Source of the DNA: CAYNMC01 sp964398365
GTDB lineage: Bacteria > Patescibacteriota > Microgenomatia > UBA1400 > CAYNMC01
Length of the DNA stretch: 9,614 nucleotides
Assembly (NCBI GenBank): GCA_964398365.1
Contig: CAYNMC010000002.1
Location: forward strand, 1-9,614
Direction of reading: 5' to 3'
Made by a program: the position numbers and the translations under genes. Below, piece by piece: positions 5,251 to 9,614 of this stretch (position 1 is its first letter; each line of letters starts with the position of its first letter). Under the pieces are notes generated by a model. The model made no database searches. It was not told where the DNA came from and saw only the letters and a program-made list of their open reading frames with translations.

Positions 5251-5256
5251 ATTATA
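5251..5256 (-). promoter_or_regulatory. -10 TATAAT for the DUF2157 gene
   Basis: On the minus strand TATAAT stands 33 bases before the ATG at 5217. It is part of ATATTATAATGG. No good -35 is visible. It predicts a leader of about 27 AT-rich bases without a ribosome binding site. Confidence 0.5.
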
Positions 5257-5361
5257 ATATAAATTGTCGGGGAGGTTGAAGATTTAATTTTTTAGCCAAT
5301 TTAAACTCCTTTGCCCTTACCTTTAAAAAGATTCGCTTTCAGCTTTAAAAAACTAGGGGGG

Positions 5362-6660
5362 TTAAGAATTTTTCTTTTTGGGTGCTTTAAGTAAACTCAA
5401 ACCCGACACCAGCACCAAAAGCAACCTTCCTTGTTGTAAAGTCAACCAATAATGATCAAACATTCCTGTCACCAAAATAACCAACCACCAGCAATAAAGC
5501 AGGGGTTTGAGTGCTGGTGTTTGCGCTTTAAGTCTTAGCAATACTTTTAAGAGAAACCAGCAAGCCAGTGCCATGCCGAGCAAACCTGTTTCGGTAAGCC
5601 AGAGGGCCAAGAGATTGTGGACCGGCTGCCAAAAATAGGTCTGACCGACAAGTGGCCGCTCGGCCATCGCCGGAATGAAGTTGCCCAAACCGATACCAAA
5701 GAGGGGTGAGCGCAAAAACTCTTCTTTGGCGGCCGCTAGTAAAGCTAACCGTCTGTTGACTGACTCGCTTTTTTCTAAAAAAACCAAGCTGACGGCTAAA
5801 AGGAGGGGTAAAACCAACAGCCAGATTTTAAGTAATTTAAAATGCCTAAGAACCAAAGCCCACAAAAACAGTTGCGAGAGAACAATCACCAAAAGCGAGA
5901 AAGAAAACCAAATTCCCAAAAGGCTGAAAAAGAAACCGGTTAAGAACCAATTCATATCCTTGACGGTTTCAAAAGAAGAAGTTTTAGACCAAACTCGCCT
6001 AGTGGTTGCCAACGGTTGAGTTTTTAGAAAAAAATAAGTATTGGCCACCAGCATAAGCAGACAAAAACCACTCAAAACATTGGGGTGTGGAAAAGTACCG
6101 TAGCCTCTTAGCAGTTGTTGACCAGATGGTGATAAAAATTTAGCAATACCAATAGTAGCAATGCTAAAATGCCTTTCCCCAATTATCCACAAACCTACTG
6201 ACTTTTCCACAATGACTTGATAGACGGCTAAACAAACCTGGAGAATTAAGGACAAGTTAAGGATTTTAATCAGTTGGGGAAGGTCTTTGCTGATGAAAGT
6301 TTTCGCAATCGTCAGGCCTAAAACCACCATCTCCGCCAGTTTAAAGAGGTTGTAAACTAATAAATAAGGGTTTTGTTTAACCACCAACAGCCAGTAACCA
6401 CCGGCAATTAAAAAATAAAAAATAACGCTTAAAAGAAATTTGGATTTTGGGCGGTAAACCTGATTTTTGCTTTTTGATTTTTGCTTTACTAAAAAGGCGG
6501 CGGCTGCCAAGAAAACCAAAATATCGGTCAGAAAGACGGTCGGTGCTAGATAGTCCACTCGGCTCCCCAATTTATAGGAAAAAGCAAACCAAAAATGCCG
6601 GCTAAGCTGGGTGGGTAGTAAAAAAAGTAAAAAATAAAGCAGGAGCTTCGGACCTATCAT
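5362..6660 (-). CDS. O-antigen ligase/polymerase-like membrane protein (Wzy_C family)
   Basis: This is a multi-pass inner-membrane protein with about 11-12 hydrophobic segments and the landmarks of the WaaL/Wzy_C family, which polymerise or transfer lipid-linked glycans at the outer face of the membrane. Numbering from the ATG at 6660 (432 aa): 'LLRGYGTFPHPNVLSGF' near 184-199, 'RSPLFGIGLGNF' near 317-328, the extracytoplasmic 'QPVHNLLALWLTETGLLG' near 345-362 with the family's conserved His, and 'GMFDHYWLTLQQGRLL' near 399-414. A longer frame starts at TTG 6687 (441 aa), but TTG is weak. A -10-like TAAAAT lies 7 bases before the ATG at 6660, which fits a leaderless start there. AGGGGAG, 13 bases before that ATG, could alternatively serve as a ribosome binding site. 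The glycan handled is unknown. A short ORF in the 6739-6790 repeat lies just upstream. Confidence 0.88.
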   Translation of the reverse strand: MIGPKLLLYFLLFLLPTQLSRHFWFAFSYKLGSRVDYLAPTVFLTDILVFLAAAAFLVKQKSKSKNQVYRPKSKFLLSVIFYFLIAGGYWLLVVKQNPYLLVYNLFKLAEMVVLGLTIAKTFISKDLPQLIKILNLSLILQVCLAVYQVIVEKSVGLWIIGERHFSIATIGIAKFLSPSGQQLLRGYGTFPHPNVLSGFCLLMLVANTYFFLKTQPLATTRRVWSKTSSFETVKDMNWFLTGFFFSLLGIWFSFSLLVIVLSQLFLWALVLRHFKLLKIWLLVLPLLLAVSLVFLEKSESVNRRLALLAAAKEEFLRSPLFGIGLGNFIPAMAERPLVGQTYFWQPVHNLLALWLTETGLLGMALACWFLLKVLLRLKAQTPALKPLLYCWWLVILVTGMFDHYWLTLQQGRLLLVLVSGLSLLKAPKKKNS

Positions 6661-6667
6661 TAAATCT

Positions 6668-6673
6668 ATTTTA
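6668..6673 (-). promoter_or_regulatory. -10-like TAAAAT immediately before the Wzy_C start
   Basis: On the minus strand TAAAAT is separated from the ATG at 6660 by seven bases, which would place the transcription start at the start codon. The TG of an extended -10 is missing here (GGAG precedes the hexamer), so this call is weaker than the others. Confidence 0.35.
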
Positions 6674-6705
6674 CTCCCCTCATTCAAATTCTTTTATTGA
6701 CTCTC

Positions 6706-6759
6706 TCAACTTTTCTTCTGTCTTAAACCCTCACAAAATACCAAAGGTGTTAAGATCAT
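6706..6759 (-). CDS. Possible short leader ORF within a repeat, 17 aa
   Basis: On the minus strand, GAGGTGAT abuts the ATG at 6759-6757, which opens MILTPLVFCEGLRQKKS and stops at TGA 6708-6706, 45 bases before the ATG of the O-antigen-ligase-like gene. The first seven codons are shared with the short ORF at 9430 because both lie in the same repeat. It could be a leader peptide for the membrane gene or a by-product of the repeat sequence. There is no homology evidence, and a peptide this short cannot be judged from composition. Confidence 0.25.
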   Translation of the reverse strand: MILTPLVFCEGLRQKKS

Positions 6760-6790
6760 ATCACCTCTAAGGTGGTATTAAGATTACACC
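6739..6790 (-). repeat. Intergenic palindromic repeat, copy 1 (reverse orientation)
   Basis: Positions 6739-6774 are the reverse complement of 9415-9450 at 35 of 36 positions (T6768 is the only difference). The core is AGGTG-N12-CACCT, an inverted repeat. A second, diverged unit of the same core follows at 6769-6790 (AGGTGGTATTAAGATTACACC on the plus strand), so the copy is a degenerate tandem pair and can fold into a long hairpin. It lies between the divergent Wzy_C-like gene and the gene at 6878. Confidence 0.85.
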
Positions 6791-6877
6791 TTGGGTGAAG
6801 TTGAAATAAGGACTGATCGGATTTGATAACTGCCGACTGAAAAGGAATCGACAAGTTACTCCAGTTTTAAGGTACTT

Positions 6878-7981
6878 ATGGTATATTTTAATTGTATGCT
6901 AAGCAACTCTTTAGAGGTTGAAAGCTGGCGGCCGCAAAAATCTTCTTTTAAGCGCCTCCTTGAAGGCACAAGTAATCTGTTGGCTGCCAATTTCCCGCCA
7001 AGATGGCTTGAAGAAAATCTTGCCTTCCGCTTTTTCAGCGGCCTGATGACCAATATTGACCTTTTTAAACTTAATGCTAAACAAAGAGAGGTCCTCTTCC
7101 AGTTCTTCTACGAAACCATGTATTTTAACCACTATCTTGATCTTGGAATTTGCCGTCAGCGGCATGGTCGCCAAAGTCTGATTTTTTTGGAAGAATGGTG
7201 GGGCCTCCCCCAACGGCTGGCAAAACTTAAGGAAGTCGGCGGGTGGGCGGGTTATCAGCCAGCGGCACTTGCCAGTATGGACCGCTGGTTCTCGCTCAAC
7301 CGCATCCTAAACTTTGTTTCCTTCGAACTGATCAGGCAGCAAACTCTCAATTGGCAAAAATATCAACCGCCGGTCGAAGCCTTAATTGAAAGAAAACTCT
7401 TGGAAGGAGTGAAAAGTGCTTTTGGGCAATGGCGAGAAAAAGATCTTGTTGATAAAGCTATTCTCTTTCGAGCTTTTTCTTCGGTGGGTTATGGCTGGTG
7501 TCTCTTGGGCTTAACCGAAAACAAAACCCCCCAGCTAAAAGAGCTTCCCTTGGCTAAGCGTCTGGGAGCCATGGTAATGTTGACGCAAACACTGGATGAT
7601 TTTTGGACACCAGCCAAAGATAAGCAATACCAAATTTTAGGTATGGTTAAAACTTTTTTGGAAACTTTCCCCCAGCAAAGTCATCAGGTAATGGCTTTGG
7701 TTCGCCAAATTGCCGGTGCCTGTTTGGAAGAAATTAACTTTGATCCGTCGCATCCCTGGAAAAGAGCTTTCGCCCGCTGGGCTTTATTTTGTTTAAGCGG
7801 TTTGGCCGGCTTACCCATGAGTCAAAAATATGGTGGAAGCCATTATCCCCTTTCAATTACCCGGCAGGCAGTAAAAGAATTCTTCTCACCGCCAAAAGCA
7901 CAAAGTGTTCGGCGAGAAAGCACTAAAGCGGCGCTTAAACTTGCTCTGGAAAATTTAGCTTGGGCAAGTGAAGGGTTGTAA
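6878..7981 (+). CDS. Divergent all-helical protein, possibly class I isoprenyl-diphosphate-synthase-like
   Basis: The protein is 367 aa from ATG 6878, or 361 from ATG 6896. It is soluble-looking, helical, and unusually rich in Trp, Phe and Leu, with no signal peptide. I do not recognise it directly. Two segments recall prenyl synthases: 'NHYLDLGICRQRHGRQS' (84-100) sits where the first Asp-rich motif and its 'RRG..T' tail would be, but keeps only Asp88; 'LGAMVMLTQTLDDFWTPAKD' (229-248) resembles the second Asp-rich region, with Asp240, Asp241 and Asp248. The distance of about 150 residues between them is close to the usual spacing. The N-terminal 'GGKR' signature is absent, so catalysis is doubtful. 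A -10-like TGGTATATT (6879-6887) eight bases before the ATG at 6896 favours that later, leaderless start. It overlaps no neighbour and ends 19 bases before the next ATG. Confidence 0.8.
   Translation: MVYFNCMLSNSLEVESWRPQKSSFKRLLEGTSNLLAANFPPRWLEENLAFRFFSGLMTNIDLFKLNAKQREVLFQFFYETMYFNHYLDLGICRQRHGRQSLIFLEEWWGLPQRLAKLKEVGGWAGYQPAALASMDRWFSLNRILNFVSFELIRQQTLNWQKYQPPVEALIERKLLEGVKSAFGQWREKDLVDKAILFRAFSSVGYGWCLLGLTENKTPQLKELPLAKRLGAMVMLTQTLDDFWTPAKDKQYQILGMVKTFLETFPQQSHQVMALVRQIAGACLEEINFDPSHPWKRAFARWALFCLSGLAGLPMSQKYGGSHYPLSITRQAVKEFFSPPKAQSVRRESTKAALKLALENLAWASEGL
6879..6887 (+). promoter_or_regulatory. Extended -10-like element TGGTATATT
   Basis: TGG-TATATT overlaps the first ATG (6878) and stands eight bases before a second in-frame ATG at 6896. 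If real, transcription starts at about 6894 and the first ATG is not in the mRNA. Confidence 0.35.
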
Positions 7982-7988
7982 AAGATAT

Positions 7989-7994
7989 TATAAT
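7989..7994 (+). promoter_or_regulatory. -10 TATAAT six bases before the start codon at 8001
   Basis: Consensus TATAAT is followed by TTATTT and then ATG 8001. The predicted transcription start falls on the ATG, i.e. leaderless, and the upstream GTG at 7968 would not be transcribed from it. Confidence 0.5.
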
Positions 7995-8000
7995 TTATTT

Positions 8001-8486
8001 ATGTCTAAAGAAGCGGAGTCGGCACCAGATTTGCCAGATTTTAATCTCAATTTCGGCAATTCTGCAATTATGGCCCGCCGAAGGCCGGGTTTGGCCGCCC
8101 AACGACGGCATTTTCGGGAATCACCCGTAGAAGAGACGGTAATAGGCCCAGCAAGTAACACTTCAGAATCAAATGTTTACAAATTTAAAAATCCTTTGCT
8201 GGAGCTAGCTATTTATAATGTCGGCCACTCAGCCTTGGAAAGATATAACTTGACGCAAGCAGAAGCTAACTTTTGGTCAAAAGTTTTTACAAACGGTAAG
8301 TGGCCAACCACGATAAAAGTACCCAAAAATGTACAGATACCAGAGCATGCCCAAAATCTCGCTGAGGTGGAAGCTTGGCTTGTCCGAGTCAAAGGATTTG
8401 ATATTCCAGCGGCTCAAAAAAAAGAAACTGGTTCCCGAGCTTCCAAACCCAAAAAGAGAAAGAAAAGCCGCCAAAAAACTAGGTAG
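8001..8486 (+). CDS. Hypothetical protein with lysine/arginine-rich C-terminal tail, 161 aa
   Basis: ATG 8001 to TAG 8484-8486 gives 161 residues beginning MSKEAESAPDLPDFNLNFGN. A GTG start at 7968 would add 11 residues overlapping the end of the preceding gene, but the TATAAT six bases before 8001 argues against it. The N-terminal 60 residues look disordered and contain 'MARRRPGLAAQRRHFRES'. The middle (about 64-130) looks folded, with 'NPLLELAIYNVGHSALERYNL' and 'AEANFWSKVFTNGKWPTTIKVP'. The last 25 residues are a dense K/R/S tail, 'SKPKKRKKSRQKTR', as in nucleic-acid-binding proteins. There is no membrane segment. I do not recognise a family; nucleic-acid binding is an inference from charge only. 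It follows the gene at 6878 closely on the same strand. Confidence 0.75.
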   Translation: MSKEAESAPDLPDFNLNFGNSAIMARRRPGLAAQRRHFRESPVEETVIGPASNTSESNVYKFKNPLLELAIYNVGHSALERYNLTQAEANFWSKVFTNGKWPTTIKVPKNVQIPEHAQNLAEVEAWLVRVKGFDIPAAQKKETGSRASKPKKRKKSRQKTR

Positions 8487-8505
8487 CTTCAATTGACCAC
8501 TCTCT

Positions 8506-8532
8506 TGCCTTCAAGGTTGATCCTTTAAGGCA
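8506..8532. terminator. Hairpin after the basic-tail gene, possible terminator without T-run
   Basis: TGCCTT-C-AAGG (8506-8516) pairs with CCTT-T-AAGGCA (8522-8532), ten pairs with one mismatch, over a TTGAT loop, twenty bases after the stop at 8486. No T-tract follows on the plus strand, so it may protect or mark the 3' end rather than act as a classical intrinsic terminator. Confidence 0.45.
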
Positions 8533-8540
8533 GTAAATAA

Positions 8541-8587
8541 CCCTTAACCCTTGGAGATGAGATGATGGTTTTAAGAAGGAAATGGTA
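8541..8587 (+). repeat. Intergenic repeat, copy 2 (degenerate, forward)
   Basis: CCCTTAAC-CCTTGGAGATGAGATGAT (from 8541) matches the start of copy 3 (from 9408) with two substitutions and one missing base. The second half has diverged but ends in a similar ATGGTAG. As in the other copies, an ATG (8562) directly follows the GGAG-containing stretch; here it opens only MMVLRRKW before TAG 8586-8588. Confidence 0.65.
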
Positions 8588-8645
8588 GTACTTCTCATGG
8601 GGACCAGTGTTGATTTTTTTATTGATTTATTGATTTTTTTAATAG

Positions 8646-8654
8646 TGCTAAAAT
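8646..8654 (+). promoter_or_regulatory. Extended -10-like element TGCTAAAAT
   Basis: TGC-TAAAAT follows a T-rich stretch with two TTGATT words (8622 and 8630), neither at ideal -35 spacing. It would start the transcript of the PsbP-like gene near 8661, leaving a leader of about 48 bases without a ribosome binding site. Confidence 0.5.
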
Positions 8655-8708
8655 AAAAGAAAATTAATCTCGGATTTTTAAGTTATTACTTTTCTGAGAA
8701 AAACTTAA

Positions 8709-9395
8709 ATGTATCAGTTAAATACCATGAGAGGTATTTTTATAAAATTGGCGGTTCTTCTCTGGCTTATTCTTGGATTTATTTTTTATAACTCCGGATT
8801 AAAAAGAGAATTTATTGAGAAGAGGCTTAAAAACGAAGAAGTGGGCAAAAAAACAAGTTTTGAAATCTACAAAAATACTTATTACGGTTTTGAGATCCGC
8901 TATCCTTCAGGCTGGCGTTTTAAGCCCCAAAAGTCGGCAAATCTTTTAAAGCAAATTTTAGGAAAAGAAGCAAAAGCGACGACGCCATTTCGTCAAGATT
9001 TAGAGGCTTACGGGATACGGCCTGTTTTTGAACTTTGGTTTCAAAACCCAGCTTGGGATATGAAGCCTGTGTTGGAGAGTGTTTACTCAGAGAAACCCCA
9101 ATATTATCAATATAGTTTTTATAATGGTGCGCCTTTAGGAATTTTTATTTATATTTTTGAAAATGATTGGCGCTACAGCGGGGAAGAAGAAAATGCTCAA
9201 AAGCAAGAAATTGTTTTTAATGGGAGAAAAGCCTATCGAATCAAATTTAATGAAGATTCCAATGAAGGCGTGGTTTGGGCAAATGAAAAAATTGAAGTAG
9301 AAAATTCAGGCAGGCTTTATCTTATTTTTTATGCTGGTAAAAATTATCAGTCGGAGTTTGAAAACCTGATTTCAAGTTTTAGATTTCTGCCTTAA
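8709..9395 (+). CDS. Membrane-anchored PsbP-like protein
   Basis: The 228-residue protein has one N-terminal membrane helix (about 9-27, 'GIFIKLAVLLWLILGFIFYN') after a short basic start, then a charged linker (30-50) and an extracytoplasmic domain. The domain opens with 'YKNTYYGFEIRYPSGWRF' (54-71) and closes with 'YQSEFENLISSFRFLP'. This pairing of a '[YF]GF.[IF].YP..W' strand at the start and a '..I..SF.F' helix-strand at the end is the hallmark of the PsbP/Mog1-like fold found in many bacterial lipoproteins and anchored proteins; there is no lipobox cysteine here. Its ligand is unknown. A second ATG at 8727 (residue 7) is an alternative start and would leave the membrane helix intact; neither has a ribosome binding site. 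A repeat copy lies on each side of the gene. Confidence 0.8.
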   Translation: MYQLNTMRGIFIKLAVLLWLILGFIFYNSGLKREFIEKRLKNEEVGKKTSFEIYKNTYYGFEIRYPSGWRFKPQKSANLLKQILGKEAKATTPFRQDLEAYGIRPVFELWFQNPAWDMKPVLESVYSEKPQYYQYSFYNGAPLGIFIYIFENDWRYSGEEENAQKQEIVFNGRKAYRIKFNEDSNEGVVWANEKIEVENSGRLYLIFYAGKNYQSEFENLISSFRFLP

Positions 9396-9407
9396 ACTCA
9401 TTGTTTC

Positions 9408-9451
9408 CCCTTAACACCTTGGAGGTGATATGATCTTAACACCTTTGGTAG
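9408..9451 (+). repeat. Intergenic palindromic repeat, copy 3 (forward)
   Basis: Positions 9415-9450 are the reverse complement of 6739-6774 at 35 of 36 positions. It contains CACCTTGGAGGTG and the AGGTG-N12-CACCT palindrome, and within these a full ribosome-binding-site match, GGAGGTGAT (9421-9429), directly before an ATG. It starts 13 bases after the stop of the PsbP-like gene. Confidence 0.85.
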
Positions 9452-9492
9452 AAAGAAAGCTTTTAAGAGGGAAATATAAGAAGCAGGAGTAG
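9430..9492 (+). CDS. Possible short ORF behind the repeat's ribosome binding site, 20 aa
   Basis: GGAGGTGAT (9421-9429) runs directly into ATG 9430, which opens MILTPLVERKLLRGKYKKQE and stops at TAG 9490-9492. The GGAGG core is four bases from the ATG, somewhat close but usable. The first seven residues are repeat-encoded and shared with the minus-strand ORF at 6759; the rest is strongly basic. It may be a leader peptide for whatever follows the window or may not be translated. Confidence 0.3.
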   Translation: MILTPLVERKLLRGKYKKQE

Positions 9493-9505
9493 TTGTTACT
9501 AATGT

Positions 9506-9514
9506 TGCTAAAAT
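9506..9514 (+). promoter_or_regulatory. Extended -10-like element TGCTAAAAT
   Basis: This is the fourth exact copy of the TGC-TAAAAT nonamer. Transcription would start near 9521 and run into a run of hairpins at the end of the window. The TGTTGCTAA around it is repeated eleven bases later. Confidence 0.4.
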
Positions 9515-9546
9515 GTTGCTAACAGCGTTAATTTTTGCAGCCTACT

Positions 9547-9580
9547 ACATAAACGAATAGCACGTGCAATTGATTTATGT
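9547..9580. repeat. Inverted repeat ACATAAA/TTTATGT enclosing a GCACGTGC palindrome
   Basis: ACATAAA (9547-9553) and TTTATGT (9574-9580) are exact reverse complements, with the palindrome GCACGTGC between them. It lies downstream of the -10-like element at 9506 and next to the terminal hairpin, so the transcript would be structured. Confidence 0.5.
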
Positions 9581-9583
9581 AAT

Positions 9584-9614
9584 ACCGGTGTTGCTTCAAG
9601 AGGCAACACCCGGT
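9584..9614. repeat. Strong hairpin at the window end
   Basis: ACCGGTGTTGC (9584-9594) pairs with GCAACACCCGGT (9603-9614), eleven pairs with a single bulged base, over an eight-base loop. The window stops at the last base of the stem, so whether a T-run follows (terminator) or more structure follows (ncRNA) cannot be seen. Confidence 0.7.

Noticed and set aside
5252..5299. Minus-strand 15-codon ORF (TTG start) with AAAGGAG six bases upstream, before the DUF2157 gene
   Set aside because: It is too short, starts with TTG and contains the -10 box of the next gene. A leader peptide is conceivable but nothing supports it beyond the chance AAAGGAG.
5675..6019. Plus-strand ORF of 114 aa inside the O-antigen-ligase-like gene
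   Set aside because: It is antisense to a clear membrane protein; its lysine-rich composition is what the complement of Leu/Phe codons gives.
6856..7213. Two minus-strand ORFs (65 and 100 aa) opposite the gene at 6878
   Set aside because: They are antisense shadows without promoter or ribosome binding site.
8277..8492. Minus-strand ORF of 71 aa opposite the basic-tail gene
   Set aside because: Its Ser/Phe/Leu-rich sequence is the complement of the lysine-rich coding tail.
9430..9614. tmRNA or another standard structural RNA at the window end
   Set aside because: The conserved tmRNA 5' end, a tag ending in Ala-Ala and stop, and the tRNA-like parts are not visible; no match to RNase P, SRP or 6S landmarks either.
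1..9614. CRISPR array or insertion sequence
   Set aside because: There are no regularly spaced repeats with unique spacers and no transposase ORF. The three dispersed repeat copies are too few, too far apart and in mixed orientation.
1..9614. Alternative code with UGA read as glycine or tryptophan
   Set aside because: All genes use TGG for Trp and show no in-frame TGA; stops are nearly all TAA with one TAG.

Overview
The window looks like part of a small, AT-rich bacterial genome, most likely a Candidate Phyla Radiation (Patescibacteria, probably Microgenomates-type) organism. This is inference: it rests on short single-domain genes, a near-exclusive use of TAA stops, weak or absent Shine-Dalgarno sequences, TGG-only tryptophan with no in-frame TGA (standard code), and a combination of DUF2157, O-antigen-ligase-like and membrane-anchored PsbP-like 'YGFEIRYPSGW' proteins that is common in that group. 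No rRNA or ribosomal protein is present to prove it.

Layout. Positions 1-294 hold the 3' end of a gene with a four-cysteine, iron-sulphur-like C-terminus. At 380-790 a frameshifted GIY-YIG endonuclease remnant sits between two GC-rich hairpins. At 888-1061 there is a 57-residue, very basic, apparently leaderless small protein. A tRNA-Ala(GGC) with encoded CCA lies at 1150-1225 and is followed by about 750 bases without a convincing gene. Positions 1981-3773 carry small plus-strand genes: an unknown 96-aa protein, a doubtful ORF, an NTF2-like/SnoaL-like protein and a transglutaminase-like protein with an intact Cys-His-Asp triad. Positions 3774-4233 are non-coding but rich in inverted repeats, with a promoter-like element driving a possible small RNA.

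Positions 4234-6660 are minus-strand: an O-antigen ligase/polymerase-like membrane protein upstream of a DUF2157 membrane protein. Positions 6878-9395 are plus-strand: a divergent all-helical protein with features recalling class I isoprenyl diphosphate synthases, a small protein with a lysine/arginine-rich tail, and a membrane-anchored PsbP-like protein. The two cell-surface-type membrane genes and the possible isoprenoid-type enzyme point to envelope functions, but no complete pathway can be reconstructed here.

The most unusual structure is in non-coding DNA. First, a palindromic repeat occurs in three intergenic regions of the right half (6739-6790 reverse, 8541-8587 forward, 9408-9451 forward). 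Two copies match at 35 of 36 positions, and each copy carries a ribosome-binding-site-like sequence abutting an ATG that opens a tiny ORF. Second, several genes have a -10-like hexamer (TAAAAT, TATAAT or TATATT, often preceded by TGN) placed only 6-9 bases before the start codon, which predicts leaderless transcripts, whereas the two genes with good Shine-Dalgarno sequences have conventional leaders.
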